Source of the DNA: Bradyrhizobium sp. YR681
GTDB lineage: Bacteria; Pseudomonadota; Alphaproteobacteria; Rhizobiales; Xanthobacteraceae
NCBI RefSeq assembly: GCF_000282615.1
Contig: NZ_AKIY01000007.1
Span: forward strand, 1 to 54,688
Length of the DNA: 54,688 nt
Direction of reading: 5' to 3'
The notes beneath the pieces were generated by a model. It was not told where the DNA came from and made no database searches. It saw only the letters and a list, made by a program, of their open reading frames with translations. Below are positions 26,292 to 35,990 of this stretch, in pieces. A program made the translations under genes and the position numbers. Position 1 is the stretch's first letter, and each line of letters opens with the position of its first letter.

Positions 26292-26372
26292 TCAGTGCAT
26301 ATGACCGATCAGGTAGATGCCGCCGCCAACGAACAGGACGGCCGGTACTGCCCACAGAATGATGACGGGCAT
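26292..26372 (-). CDS. 26-residue single-helix membrane peptide
   Basis: A short frame encoding MPVIILWAVPAVLFVGGGIY followed by LIGHMH, almost entirely one membrane helix with a His/Met tail. A GAGG ribosome site lies about 6 bp before the ATG. It starts 25 bp after the stop of the small exported protein gene on the same strand, so the two may form an operon. Function unknown; it is too short to place by family. Confidence 0.45.
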   Translation of the reverse strand: MPVIILWAVPAVLFVGGGIYLIGHMH

Positions 26373-26397
26373 GGTCGCCTCACTGGGGCTGCTGCGG

Positions 26398-26631
26398 CTA
26401 GTTGGTGGTGCAGACCTTGACGGTCTTCATCCCGGCTTCGGCTTCGGTGCGGCTCTTGTAGACCGTTCCGGAGGGGCTCACGACCGTCATGGTCGTGTCG
26501 ACAGGCTTCTTGTCGATGATGGTGCACCGCTTCGTCTTCACGTCCTGCACGACGTAGAATTCGTCGGCCGCGAATGCCGGGGTCACGAAGGCTGCGATCA
26601 GCGTCGCAGCGGCAACGGTCTTAAAGGTCAT
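26398..26631 (-). CDS. Small exported protein, Bradyrhizobium type
   Basis: A 77-residue protein with a Sec signal peptide (1-22, MTFKTVAAATLIAAFVTPAF, cut after AFAA). The mature 55 residues read 'DEFYVVQDVKTKRCTIID' and end 'EAEAGMKTVKVCTTN', with two Cys that can pair. Small proteins with this 'YVVQDVKTKRC..VDKKP' and 'MKTVKVCTTN' pattern are frequent in Bradyrhizobium, function unknown. A strong GGAGGATGAT precedes the ATG. The open frame upstream of the ATG is not protein-like. Confidence 0.82.
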   Translation of the reverse strand: MTFKTVAAATLIAAFVTPAFAADEFYVVQDVKTKRCTIIDKKPVDTTMTVVSPSGTVYKSRTEAEAGMKTVKVCTTN

Positions 26632-26677
26632 ATCATCCTCCTCCATTGCCCCGAGGAGTTCCACGGGGTGGAGCTTC

Positions 26678-26703
26678 AATGGGAAAAAGTGGCAATTGGT
26701 TCC
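26678..26703 (-). promoter_or_regulatory. EcfG-like promoter candidate (reverse)
   Basis: On the reverse strand GGAAC is followed after 17 bp by CATT, close to the general-stress sigma EcfG pattern GGAAC-N16/17-CGTT with one mismatch in the -10. It lies about 45 bp before the small exported protein gene. Confidence 0.35.
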
Positions 26704-26902
26704 TAGGGCTGAGGACGTCGCAGCAGTGACGAGGTTCGTCGCGGCGCCGCATCCGGCGGCGGAGAGAACATGGTCAAGACGTTGCTGCTGATGTCTGTGC
26801 CGCCGTGTTGGCGTGGCAAGCACCCATCCGCGCAGGCTCAGCGGTGGTGAACGGACGTGGGCCCGCCGGTTCCGGTCGATATGCCACTTTTTCCCGAATC
26901 CA

Positions 26903-26927
26903 GGAACGTTCGTTTCGGTGCGTGGTT
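26903..26927 (+). promoter_or_regulatory. EcfG-like promoter candidate (forward)
   Basis: GGAAC followed after 16 bp by GGTT, close to the EcfG pattern GGAAC-N16/17-CGTT. It ends 26 bp before the DUF1236 gene start, a normal distance for a promoter. Together with the reverse candidate, it makes a divergent pair in this 322-bp gap (26632-26953), which otherwise holds nothing I recognise. Confidence 0.4.
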
Positions 26928-26953
26928 GATGTGCGATTTTGTTGGAGGACGCC

Positions 26954-28006
26954 ATGATCAAACGCCAATTAATGACCACGACAGCAGCCATACTGATGTC
27001 GACCGCCGCATTCGCGCAAAGCAACTCCAGGGACCTGCCGAGCGCAAACCCGTCGGCGCAACAGACCGAGAAATCGGCGCCGGCCCCCCAGACGTCTCAG
27101 CAATCGCCCACGACTTCGACGCAGAGCCAGGCTTCGCCCGCGCCCGCCTCGTCCCCGGCCGGTTCGGCTTCCTCTGCTTCTCCAACGCAGAACACTGCCG
27201 CGGACGGTAACCGCACCAACCAGAACGTGACGTCCACGAACGGCAACGCCGGCACTTCCGCGCAAGGCAGTCAGCAACCCGCGACGGCCAACCAGCAACA
27301 GTCGGCCAGTCCCCCGCCCTCCACGGGCGCCAACCAGGCACAGCAGGCGCCGGCCTCCGGCAATTCGCCGAGCCCTTCGGCGCAACGGCAGGATAACCAG
27401 CAGAATGCGGCCGGCCGAACGGGTTCGGAAAGGACCAATGTCTCGGTCGAACTCAACGACAGGCAGAGGACCCGCGTCAGCGAATCCGTCTCTCATCTGA
27501 ACGTCCGGCCTCTCACCAGCGTCAATTTCTCGGTCTCGGTGGGGGCGGCTGTTCCGCGCGACGTGCAGCTTCAGCCGCTTCCGGCCGATGTCGTCGAAAT
27601 CGTTCCGCAGTATCGGGGCTACAACTTCGTGCTGGTCCGCGACGAGATCGTGATCGTCGATCCCTCAAGCTATCAGATCGTCGCCACGATGCCATATTCC
27701 GGGCGATCGACCGCGGCTGCGCCGGAGCCTCGCGAGCAGCGCAAGGTGACCTTCAGTGACCGCGATCGGGAGACGGTCCGCAAGCACGTGCGGGCGGCTC
27801 CCGCCGAGCGGCGGACGACAGGAAGTACGGTGCGAACCGAAATCCGCAGAGGCGAGCGCGTGCCGGACAGCGTCGAGGTCGAAGCCTTCCCGGAAGAGGT
27901 CTACCGGGATGCGCCGACGCTGCGCGAGTATCGCTACATCCACCGCGACAGCCGCACCTACATTGTCGAGCCGCAGGAGCGGCGCATCATCGAAGAGATC
28001 GACTGA
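26954..28006 (+). CDS. Exported protein with two DUF1236 units
   Basis: A 350-residue protein. After a signal peptide (1-21, ending AAFAQ) comes a low-complexity stretch of about 130 residues rich in Gln, Ser, Ala, Pro and Asn. Then two DUF1236-like units follow: the first about 160-245 ('VELNDRQRTRVSESV', 'VPRDVQLQPLPADVVEIVPQ', 'FVLVRDEIVIVDPSSYQIV'), the second about 260-350 ('FSDRDRETVRKHV', 'VPDSVEVEAFPEEVYRD', 'YIVEPQERRIIEEID'). DUF1236 proteins are abundant in rhizobia and thought to be periplasmic. A GGAGGAC site precedes the ATG. Confidence 0.85.
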   Translation: MIKRQLMTTTAAILMSTAAFAQSNSRDLPSANPSAQQTEKSAPAPQTSQQSPTTSTQSQASPAPASSPAGSASSASPTQNTAADGNRTNQNVTSTNGNAGTSAQGSQQPATANQQQSASPPPSTGANQAQQAPASGNSPSPSAQRQDNQQNAAGRTGSERTNVSVELNDRQRTRVSESVSHLNVRPLTSVNFSVSVGAAVPRDVQLQPLPADVVEIVPQYRGYNFVLVRDEIVIVDPSSYQIVATMPYSGRSTAAAPEPREQRKVTFSDRDRETVRKHVRAAPAERRTTGSTVRTEIRRGERVPDSVEVEAFPEEVYRDAPTLREYRYIHRDSRTYIVEPQERRIIEEID

Positions 28007-28033
28007 ACGACGCGCCAGGAAGAGGAGAAAACG

Positions 28034-28345
28034 ATGAAGACCATTCTGCTTGCGGCCGCCGCTTTGGCCTCGCTCGCAACCGCCGCCTCGGCCGCGCCGC
28101 TGACCCCAGGGACGCCGGCCACATCGGAGACGACAAACGTCGAACAGGTTCGCCTGGTCTGCGACGAATACGGGCGCTGCTATCGGTCGCGCGGTCCGCG
28201 CTACGTCCAGCGCTACGTCGATGACGACGTCTACGTCGCGCGCCGCAACTACGGCTATTATGGCGGACCGCGCTATTACAATCGCGGCTATGGCTCCTAC
28301 GGCGGGCCGAGCATTGGATTCAGCTTCGGCAATCGCGGCTGGTAA
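28034..28345 (+). CDS. Small exported protein with Tyr/Gly/Arg-rich tail
   Basis: A 103-residue protein with a signal peptide (1-20, ending ASAAP). The mature part holds 'VRLVCDEYGRCYRSRG', a motif I associate with small Bradyrhizobium exported proteins, with two Cys. A tail very rich in Tyr, Gly and Arg follows (from about residue 54 to the end at 103). It starts 27 bp after the DUF1236 gene with an AGGAGA site and is probably co-transcribed. Function unknown. Confidence 0.8.
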   Translation: MKTILLAAAALASLATAASAAPLTPGTPATSETTNVEQVRLVCDEYGRCYRSRGPRYVQRYVDDDVYVARRNYGYYGGPRYYNRGYGSYGGPSIGFSFGNRGW

Positions 28346-28362
28346 TGGACGAGACGATATAG

Positions 28363-28393
28363 GAAGGGGGTTGCCTCGACGGACGGCCCCTTC
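28363..28393 (+). terminator. Hairpin after the DUF1236 operon
   Basis: 'gaagggg' pairs with 'ccccttc' across a 17-base loop, followed by the pyrimidine-rich 'tctctta'. It lies 18 bp past the Tyr/Gly/Arg-rich protein stop, a suitable place for a terminator. The loop is long, so strength is uncertain. Confidence 0.45.
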
Positions 28394-28527
28394 TCTTATG
28401 CCGCCTCGATGCGCTTCCCGTTTCGTTCGAACCGATATCGTCGAATTCGGCGCATCGGGAGGAACGATTGCCGAAAATTCCCGTTTCACTCCGGATCCCG
28501 ATCGACGGGCTCGCGCTGTGGGGATTC

Positions 28528-28923
28528 ATGCCTGTCGTCAGATATTTCATTTTTGTCGGCAGTGCGCTTTTCGTCCTGCTCCTGGCCGCCGATCGATATC
28601 TGCCTGGGCCTGCCGATCGCTCGGCTGCAATTGATGTCGACCGAAGCATTATCCGGATCCGCTCCGCGCGGATGCTCCCGGAGAAAATCGTTTTCGACAC
28701 GGCGAATCCGCTCGTGGCGGCGGCGTCCGCTCTTGCCGTGAACGAACAGCGCGAGGATCCGCGGCAGGCGCTTGCGATGATGCCGCAGAGCCAGGCCGCG
28801 CAGCCCGCGCCACCTCCGTCCGGTCGCATCGTCAAACGCCGCACTTCCCGTCCGCATCTTTCGTTCCGGAAGCCGGTCGAACGACGCGTGGCGCTGGACC
28901 ACGAGTCGTTCGGCGGATGGTGA
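28528..28923 (+). CDS. Single-pass membrane protein of unknown function
   Basis: A 131-residue protein opening MPVVRYFIFVGSALFVLLLA, one membrane helix (about 8-25). Then comes 'IIRIRSARMLPEKIVFDTANP', and a Pro/Ala and Arg-rich C-terminus. The pattern (a short helix, then 'IRIRSAR.LPEKIVFDT') is one I recall from Bradyrhizobium hypotheticals. A TTG 60 bases upstream (28468) has a very good GGAGG site and would add 20 residues, so the true start is open. It follows the putative terminator and is probably its own unit. Confidence 0.7.
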   Translation: MPVVRYFIFVGSALFVLLLAADRYLPGPADRSAAIDVDRSIIRIRSARMLPEKIVFDTANPLVAAASALAVNEQREDPRQALAMMPQSQAAQPAPPPSGRIVKRRTSRPHLSFRKPVERRVALDHESFGGW

Positions 28924-29012
28924 TGCGAAAGGAGATTCGAACATGCGGGCGAGCCCGGCCCCGCATCGCAAGTCTAACCGGGATGAGTGTGAACGGCATC
29001 GGGAGAGAAAAA

Positions 29013-29249
29013 ATGAAGGTTCTTCTACTGACTTCTGCGACCGCGCTTATGGCGGTCCTCGCGTTATCCGCCCCCGCGTCCGCGAGGCTCGGCATGGCTC
29101 CGATTGCCACGACGCAGGACGACGCGGTGATCCACGTGCGTGGCGGTGGTCACGGCCACGGCCACGGTCATCTTGGCTGGCATGGCGGTGGTCGTGGTCA
29201 CCACTACGGCTGGTACAGGGGGCGCGGTAACTGGAGGCATCATCACTAG
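29013..29249 (+). CDS. Small exported His/Gly-rich protein
   Basis: A 78-residue protein with a signal peptide (1-24, MKVLLLTSATALMAVLALSA then PASA). The mature C-terminus from residue 41 holds 11 histidines among 38 residues, in 'GGGHGHGHGHLGWHGGG' and a final 'NWRHHH', with many Gly, Arg and Trp/Tyr. Such stretches bind Ni, Zn or Cu. There is no recognisable domain. The ATG is preceded by GGGAGAG. The longer open frame upstream is not protein-like. Confidence 0.75.
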   Translation: MKVLLLTSATALMAVLALSAPASARLGMAPIATTQDDAVIHVRGGGHGHGHGHLGWHGGGRGHHYGWYRGRGNWRHHH

Positions 29250-29445
29250 GGCGAGTGGGGCGGGCGGCAACGGCCGGCCCGCCTCGCGACGTTTTGCCGT
29301 GTCCGCTGCCGCCATCGCGCCACCTGGGCTCGATCAGGGCATCCCGGCGCGGCGGCATCGGGCGGACGATGAGGATTCGCCGTCCATGCAGGAACATCCA
29401 CCTTTTCCCCCACGTTGAAATGCAGCTCTAGAGCGGTTCCTCGCC

Positions 29446-29664
29446 ATGAAAAACTTTTCCAACGCCGCATTTTCTCCCGAGGTGATCGAAGTCATGACCG
29501 CTGCCCTCGCAGCCGGGGTTGCGACCCTGCCCGAGCCCACGCATTCCTCGCACGTCAACGCGCTCGCCGAATCGATCCTGCGCACCGCCAGTGCGGGCGA
29601 GCGCAACGTAGCGAACTTGCAGAGGATCGCCCTCATGGAGCTTCAACTGGCGCAGCGCAACTGA
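29446..29664 (+). CDS. Small conserved protein of unknown function
   Basis: A 72-residue, probably helical, cytosolic protein: 'MKNFSNAAFSPEVIEVMTAA', then 'HSSHVNALAESILRTASAGERN' and 'LQRIALMELQLAQRN'. I recall similar short proteins ('SSHVN.LAESILRTA..GERD') in many Bradyrhizobium genomes, so the frame is likely real. No good ribosome site is visible. It overlaps the next gene's start by one base. Confidence 0.7.
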   Translation: MKNFSNAAFSPEVIEVMTAALAAGVATLPEPTHSSHVNALAESILRTASAGERNVANLQRIALMELQLAQRN

Positions 29665-30134
29665 TGAGGCCCAACATGAAGACAGCAGCCGCCGTCGTCC
29701 TTGCGCTGTGGGCCGCCTTGTCCACGGCCTGGGCCGACAACTGGACGACCTATCGCATTCCCGAATCCGGAACCTCGGTCGACATTCCCGCATCGCTCTT
29801 CACGGAGCTTGCCGGGAAGCCTGACGGTTACGGCCAGCAATTTCGCACGTCCGACGGCCGCGCGGATCTCACCGTGCAGGCCGTTGCCAACCAGCAAGGA
29901 CTGTCGCCGGCCGAATTCCTGGCCAGGAAGGATCCGCCGCCGGGGATCGTCTATAAGCGGATCACGCCGGAATTCTTCGTGGTCTCCAGCATCAAGCGTG
30001 GCAAGATCTGGTATGATCGCTGCAATTTCTCCCCGCGCTACGTGCATTGCGTGCTGATCAATTATCCGGCCACCGAGAAGCGACAATGGGACCAAGTCGT
30101 GACGCGGATCAGCCATAGCCTGAGCGGCAACTGA
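29664..30134 (+). CDS. Exported protein of unknown function
   Basis: A 156-residue protein with a signal peptide (1-24, MRPNMKTAAAVVLALWAALS, ending TAWAD). The mature domain has 'NWTTYRIPESGTSVDIPASLF', 'GYGQQFRTSDGRADLTVQAV' and 'YDRCNFSPRYVHCVLINYP', with two Cys able to pair. No named domain is recognised. It begins ATGA at the stop of the 72-residue gene, so it is translationally coupled to it. A second in-frame ATG lies 12 bases later. Confidence 0.75.
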   Translation: MRPNMKTAAAVVLALWAALSTAWADNWTTYRIPESGTSVDIPASLFTELAGKPDGYGQQFRTSDGRADLTVQAVANQQGLSPAEFLARKDPPPGIVYKRITPEFFVVSSIKRGKIWYDRCNFSPRYVHCVLINYPATEKRQWDQVVTRISHSLSGN

Positions 30135-30153
30135 TCCTTGGGGCGACGCAAAG

Positions 30154-30176
30154 GCTGCCCGAACAAGTCGGGCAGC
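30154..30176. terminator. Strong hairpin after exported protein gene
   Basis: A perfect 9-bp stem, gctgcccga/tcgggcagc, with a 5-base loop, 20 bp past the stop of the exported protein gene. There is no T run on the forward strand. It lies between converging reading frames and may stop transcription from both sides. Confidence 0.55.
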
Positions 30177-30286
30177 AGTTGGTGACGAATAGTTCGTTTC
30201 CGCGCGAAGTGACTAAGCGGCTCGCGTGCAAGACGGCGCCCAGAGCCTTCGCAGCTTCGGTTCTGCGCCAATCAGAACCGATATGT

Positions 30287-30454
30287 CTAGCGCGCGGTCG
30301 TCGAGGTCGTGGACATGGTCAGCTTCGAGCCCGGCACGTGCGACATCGTCTTGGTGGTCGGCCCCACCTCTTCGCCGGCCTTGACCTGGGTGCGCGTATG
30401 CGAACGGCTGAACGTGCCGCCCTTGTGAGCTTGCGCGCGGGCATTGGAATTCAT
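30287..30454 (-). pseudogene. Possible 3' remnant of a small gene
   Basis: A reverse frame of 55 codons with strong third-position G+C ('KGGTFSRSHTRTQVKAGEEV' and 'KTMSHVPGSKLTMSTT') that looks coding. There is no ribosome site before its first ATG at 30454. Upstream codons are only the opposite strand of the DUF2939 fragment. I read it as the end of a gene that lost its 5' part at about 30455. A genuine 55-residue protein is the alternative. Confidence 0.35.
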
Positions 30455-30907
30455 CAGGTGCTTGCCCGGACCGATCTCCCACCCGCGCGCCACGCCTTGG
30501 TCGACCAGCTCATCGACGCATATCTTCGTCGTCTCGGAGGCGAGCGGCCCATCAAGCCGTTCGAGCGCCTCGCCATCAACACGTTTGGCGCCAGCTTGGC
30601 GGACGACCTTGCGGCAAAGCTGATGACGCGGGACAACATTGCCGTTCTGCTGCAAACCGGAACGGTACGAAGCAACGTCGAGCTCGGCAGCATTCCCCCG
30701 CTTGCGGACGTCGATCTGTCGAACGTACCGGCGCTCATGGGACGCATCGTCCTGATCAAGCCGGTCGAGTCTTCCCTTCGGCTGGGCGCAAGTCGCGATG
30801 TCGGCAGCATCAGCATGCATTTTGCCGCCAATGGCTGGCGGCTTTCAGCGGTGAACCTGCCGTCGACGATGATGGCAAAGCTCGTTGAGCGACTGCCGGC
30901 GCGCTAG
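30455..30907 (+). pseudogene. 5'-truncated DUF2939 gene
   Basis: The frame from about 30455 encodes 150 residues resembling the main part of DUF2939 proteins: 'TDLPPARHALVDQLIDAYL', 'INTFGASLADDLAAKLMTRDNIAVLLQTG', and the ending 'ISMHFAANGWRLSAVNLPSTMMAKLVERL'. The usual N-terminal membrane helix (about 40 residues) is missing. The same frame further upstream is unlike the family, and no alternative frame supplies the helix. A GTG at 30458 has no ribosome site. Probably a broken gene. Confidence 0.55.
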
Positions 30908-30910
30908 GAA

Positions 30911-31933
30911 TCAGCGCCACCCGAGCGCCGGCGCGACGTGTTTCAAGATCGCCTCGATCGCATGCGCACAATAGTCCACGCCGAGCTGGTTCGGGATCGT
31001 CAACAACAGCGTATCCGCCTCGGCGATCCCCTCGTCCTGCTTGAGCTGCTCGATCAGCGCATCGGGCTCTGCCGCATAACTCCGGCCGAAGATCGCGCGC
31101 GTCCGCGGGTCGATGAAGCCGATCTGGTCTTCGCCGCCGCGCTCGCCGCCGAAATAGGCGCGGTCGCGATCGTCCATCAGCGCGAAGATGCTGCGGCTCA
31201 CCGACACGCGGGGTTCGCGGGTGTGGCCGGCCTCCTTCCATGCGGCGCGATAGGCGCGGATCTGCGCGGCCTGCTGCAGATGAAAGGCCTCGCCGGTCTC
31301 GTCGTTCTTGAGAGTCGAGCTCTGCAAATTCATGCCGTGCCTGGCCGCCCACACCGCGGTCGCGTTCGAGCCTGCACCCCACCAGATCCGTTCGCGCAGG
31401 CCTTCTGAGTGGGGTTCGAGGCGCAGCATTCCCGGCGGATTCGGAAACATCGGCTGCGGATTGGGTTTTGCAAAACCCTCGCCGCGCAGGATGTCGAGGA
31501 AGACCTCTGCATGGCGCCGGCCCATGTCGGCATCGCTCTGCCCCTCGGCCGGCTGGTAGCCAAAATAGCGCCAGCCATCGATCACCTGCTCGGGCGAGCC
31601 GCGGCTGATGCCGAGCTGCAGCCGCCCGCCGGCGATGAGATCGGCGCTGCCGGCATCCTCCGCCATGTAGAGCGGGTTCTCATAGCGCATGTCGATCACG
31701 GCCGTGCCGATCTCGATTGTGCTGGTCTTCGCACCGACGGCGGCGAGCAGAGGGAAGGGCGAGGCCAGCTGGCGCGCGAAATGATGCACGCGGAAATACG
31801 CGCCGTCCGCGCCGAGCTGTTCCGCCGCAATGGCAAGCTCGATCGATTGCAGCAGCGTGTCACCGGCCGAGCGGGTCTGCGATTGCGGCGAGGGTGTCCA
31901 GTGCCCGAAGGAGAGGAATCCAATTTTCTCCAT
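30911..31933 (-). CDS. LLM-class flavin-dependent monooxygenase
   Basis: A 340-residue luciferase-like protein. It has the TIM-barrel start 'MEKIGFLSFGHWTPSPQSQT', 'GADGAYFRVHHFARQLASPFPLLAAVGAKT', 'IEIGTAVIDMRYENPLYMAEDA', and 'LIAGGRLQLGISRGSPEQVIDGW'. This is the pattern of bacterial luciferase family proteins that use reduced FMN or F420. The substrate is unknown. It is the only gene of its unit, converging with the DUF2939 fragment. Confidence 0.9.
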   Translation of the reverse strand: MEKIGFLSFGHWTPSPQSQTRSAGDTLLQSIELAIAAEQLGADGAYFRVHHFARQLASPFPLLAAVGAKTSTIEIGTAVIDMRYENPLYMAEDAGSADLIAGGRLQLGISRGSPEQVIDGWRYFGYQPAEGQSDADMGRRHAEVFLDILRGEGFAKPNPQPMFPNPPGMLRLEPHSEGLRERIWWGAGSNATAVWAARHGMNLQSSTLKNDETGEAFHLQQAAQIRAYRAAWKEAGHTREPRVSVSRSIFALMDDRDRAYFGGERGGEDQIGFIDPRTRAIFGRSYAAEPDALIEQLKQDEGIAEADTLLLTIPNQLGVDYCAHAIEAILKHVAPALGWR

Positions 31934-32239
31934 GGGGGTATCTATGGATGCCGGGGAGGGGGTCGTCTTCTGACATTCAGGTGAGACGATCGATTTGGCC
32001 GGGAAAACCCGCGCGCCCCGATGATGTCACTATACGCCTGTTTTGCCCGACGGGTCAAGCGCTTTGCGGTTTTTCGGAAATCCTACGCTCGAACGACACG
32101 CTCAGGGCGATGACGGCTGCTCCCAATCGCGTTGCACCTTAAGTCTTTGATTTCGCTATCCCCGGCTACTGTGCATGGGGTTGTTTTCGAAATTCTTGTC
32201 GCTGGGGCGCATCGCGACGAGCTTGTTCGCGTCCGCCCG
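31934..32239. other. Intergenic gap without recognised gene
   Basis: This 306-bp gap separates the monooxygenase start from the YgiQ stop. It has no coding frame with good composition and no repeat shared with the rest of the window. Promoter elements for the reverse monooxygenase gene should be here, but I saw none clear enough to mark. Confidence 0.4.
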
Positions 32240-34261
<2,022 letters not shown>

Positions 34262-34446
34262 GGCGCCTAGGCATAGGACTCCGGGCCGGCGAATACAACC
34301 GACGGACGCGTGAAAGATGGCGGTTCCGCGGGGACGCCCAATTCGGCCGCACGACGAGGACGAGACATGGCTCGGGACTGTGACGGCGTCCACAGACCCG
34401 CGGGCGGTGCCGCGTCATCTTCCCGTCAGTTGCAAGGGAGAGATCC

Positions 34447-34734
34447 ATGTTCCTGGTCGATGCGCTGCTGATCCTGGTGATGTTGTTTTTCCTGTTTCTG
34501 CCGATCACCGATCGCAGGACGGTGCAGATGAGGCTCGGCATGATCTGTGTGCTGCTGGCGGTGTTTTCAGTTTCCGTCACGCGCACCCCCGTCGTGCCGG
34601 TGCTGCTCGCCAGCATCGCCTCGCCCCCTGGAGCCGTCCGCGTCCCGCGCATGCATATGAGCGATCCGTCTTCCGGGTTCTCACCGCGGCCGACATCGGA
34701 TATCCGATTGCTCCATGGGCAAGGAAACTTCTGA
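34447..34734 (+). CDS. Small membrane protein (uncertain)
   Basis: A 95-residue frame with two hydrophobic segments ('FLVDALLILVMLFFLFLPIT' and 'LGMICVLLAVFSVSV'), preceded by a GGGAGAG ribosome site. The C-terminal 35 residues are Pro/Ser-rich and overlap the start of the next gene by 20 bases. I do not recognise it; the helices and ribosome site favour a real gene but composition evidence is weak. Confidence 0.45.
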   Translation: MFLVDALLILVMLFFLFLPITDRRTVQMRLGMICVLLAVFSVSVTRTPVVPVLLASIASPPGAVRVPRMHMSDPSSGFSPRPTSDIRLLHGQGNF

Positions 34735-35656
34735 GGGTAGTCGGGACGCGGTCACCGGCGCGCGGTCCACGGGCGCCTGGCTCGGCGCTGTCGCGCTGAT
34801 CGGCTTCATCCTGGTGGCGACCGCGCAGGCCTCCAATCAGATTCTCGCGCGCGGGCTCGCCGGCTCCGTCCCGCCCTTCGCGCTCGCCTTCTTCCGCTGG
34901 AGCATCGTCGCCATCGGGCTCGCGCCGCTTGCGCTCGCCGAGATCCGCGCCGGCCGCGTGCCGCTGGGCGGGAACGTCTGGCCGATCCTCGCCGCCGGCT
35001 TCATGGGCATGTTCCTCTGCGGCGGTCCGGTCTATGCCGCGGGCATCTCGACGACCGCGATCCACATCGCGCTGATCATGGCGCTGTCGCCGATCACCGT
35101 GCTGATGATTTCCGCTGCGCTCGGCATCGAGCATGTCGGTCCGCTGCAATGGCTCGGCACGGCGCTTGCGCTCGCCGGTGCCTTGCTCATCATCTCCGGC
35201 GGTCATCCGGAGACCCTGTTCGCACTGGAGACGGCCGCGGGCGACGGCCTCGTCGTGATCGCGATGCTCGGCTGGTCGGGCTACACGCTGCTGCAATCGC
35301 GCGCTGCGCCCAAGGCATCGCTGCTGGCGCGCATGAGCCTGTTCGCAGGCGCAGGCGCGCTGTTCTCGCTGCCGCAGGCGGTGGTCGAGATGTGGACCAT
35401 GCCGGCGCAGGTCTTCAGCACGAAAGCGCTTCTCGCCTATGTCTTCGCCGGCATCGTTCCTGGTCTGCTCGCCTATGCCGGCTTTGCCTGGCTCGGCGGC
35501 AAATTCGGTTCGGTCCGGACTTCACTTGTTCTTTATCTCGGGCCGATCGCGAGCGCCCTGCTGTCGTTCGCAATTCTCGGTGAGCCGCCGAAGCTGATCC
35601 ACCTGTTCGGCGGGGTGCTGATCCTTGGCGGCGTCTGGGCAAGCCTGCGCAGATAG
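34715..35656 (+). CDS. EamA/DMT family transporter
   Basis: A 313-residue permease with ten helices in two EamA repeats. Opening helix 'WLGAVALIGFILVATAQASNQILARGL', then 'PPFALAFFRWSIVAIGLAPLAL', and 'AIHIALIMALSPITVLMISA'. The second half ends 'LYLGPIASALLSFAILGEPPKLIHLFGGVLILGGVW', the usual closing motif. These export metabolites such as amino acids; the substrate is unknown. The first ATG is used. Confidence 0.9.
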   Translation: MGKETSEGSRDAVTGARSTGAWLGAVALIGFILVATAQASNQILARGLAGSVPPFALAFFRWSIVAIGLAPLALAEIRAGRVPLGGNVWPILAAGFMGMFLCGGPVYAAGISTTAIHIALIMALSPITVLMISAALGIEHVGPLQWLGTALALAGALLIISGGHPETLFALETAAGDGLVVIAMLGWSGYTLLQSRAAPKASLLARMSLFAGAGALFSLPQAVVEMWTMPAQVFSTKALLAYVFAGIVPGLLAYAGFAWLGGKFGSVRTSLVLYLGPIASALLSFAILGEPPKLIHLFGGVLILGGVWASLRR

Positions 35657-35824
35657 TTCCATCCGCCGGCGTTGCGGATCGTGCCAGGGAACCAACCGCC
35701 CCTCGCGAACATTCTGACCCAGGCACGGGCGTGAGCCCCGCTCGCGCGCGCCTCGGCAGATGCGGCGCCAGTGCCTGCAACCGGATTTTTGCCTTGACGC
35801 TCGCTTGGGGGCGATGGGGGACTT

Positions 35825-35989
35825 GTGAGTACGGTCATAGAGAACTTGCTGGCACGCAAGCAGAAGCTCGTCGAGGAACTCGAGAAGGCGGAAACCGTCG
35901 AGGACCGCGACAGGATCGAGCAGCAACTCGAGCAGATCAACACCGCGCTGGATTTCCTGGACCGGCCCGGATCGAAGGACGGCCGGTAG
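35825..35989 (+). CDS. 54-residue coiled-coil protein
   Basis: A short frame starting at GTG, with GGGGGA about 4 bp ahead. It encodes 'STVIENLLARKQKLVEELEK', then 'DRIEQQLEQINTALDFLDRP', with heptad spacing of Leu/Ile/Val that predicts a helix pair or dimer. Codon third positions are mostly G/C, as in real genes here. Function unknown. It ends one base before the stop of the GntR gene on the other strand. Confidence 0.65.
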   Translation: MSTVIENLLARKQKLVEELEKAETVEDRDRIEQQLEQINTALDFLDRPGSKDGR

Positions 35990-35990
35990 C

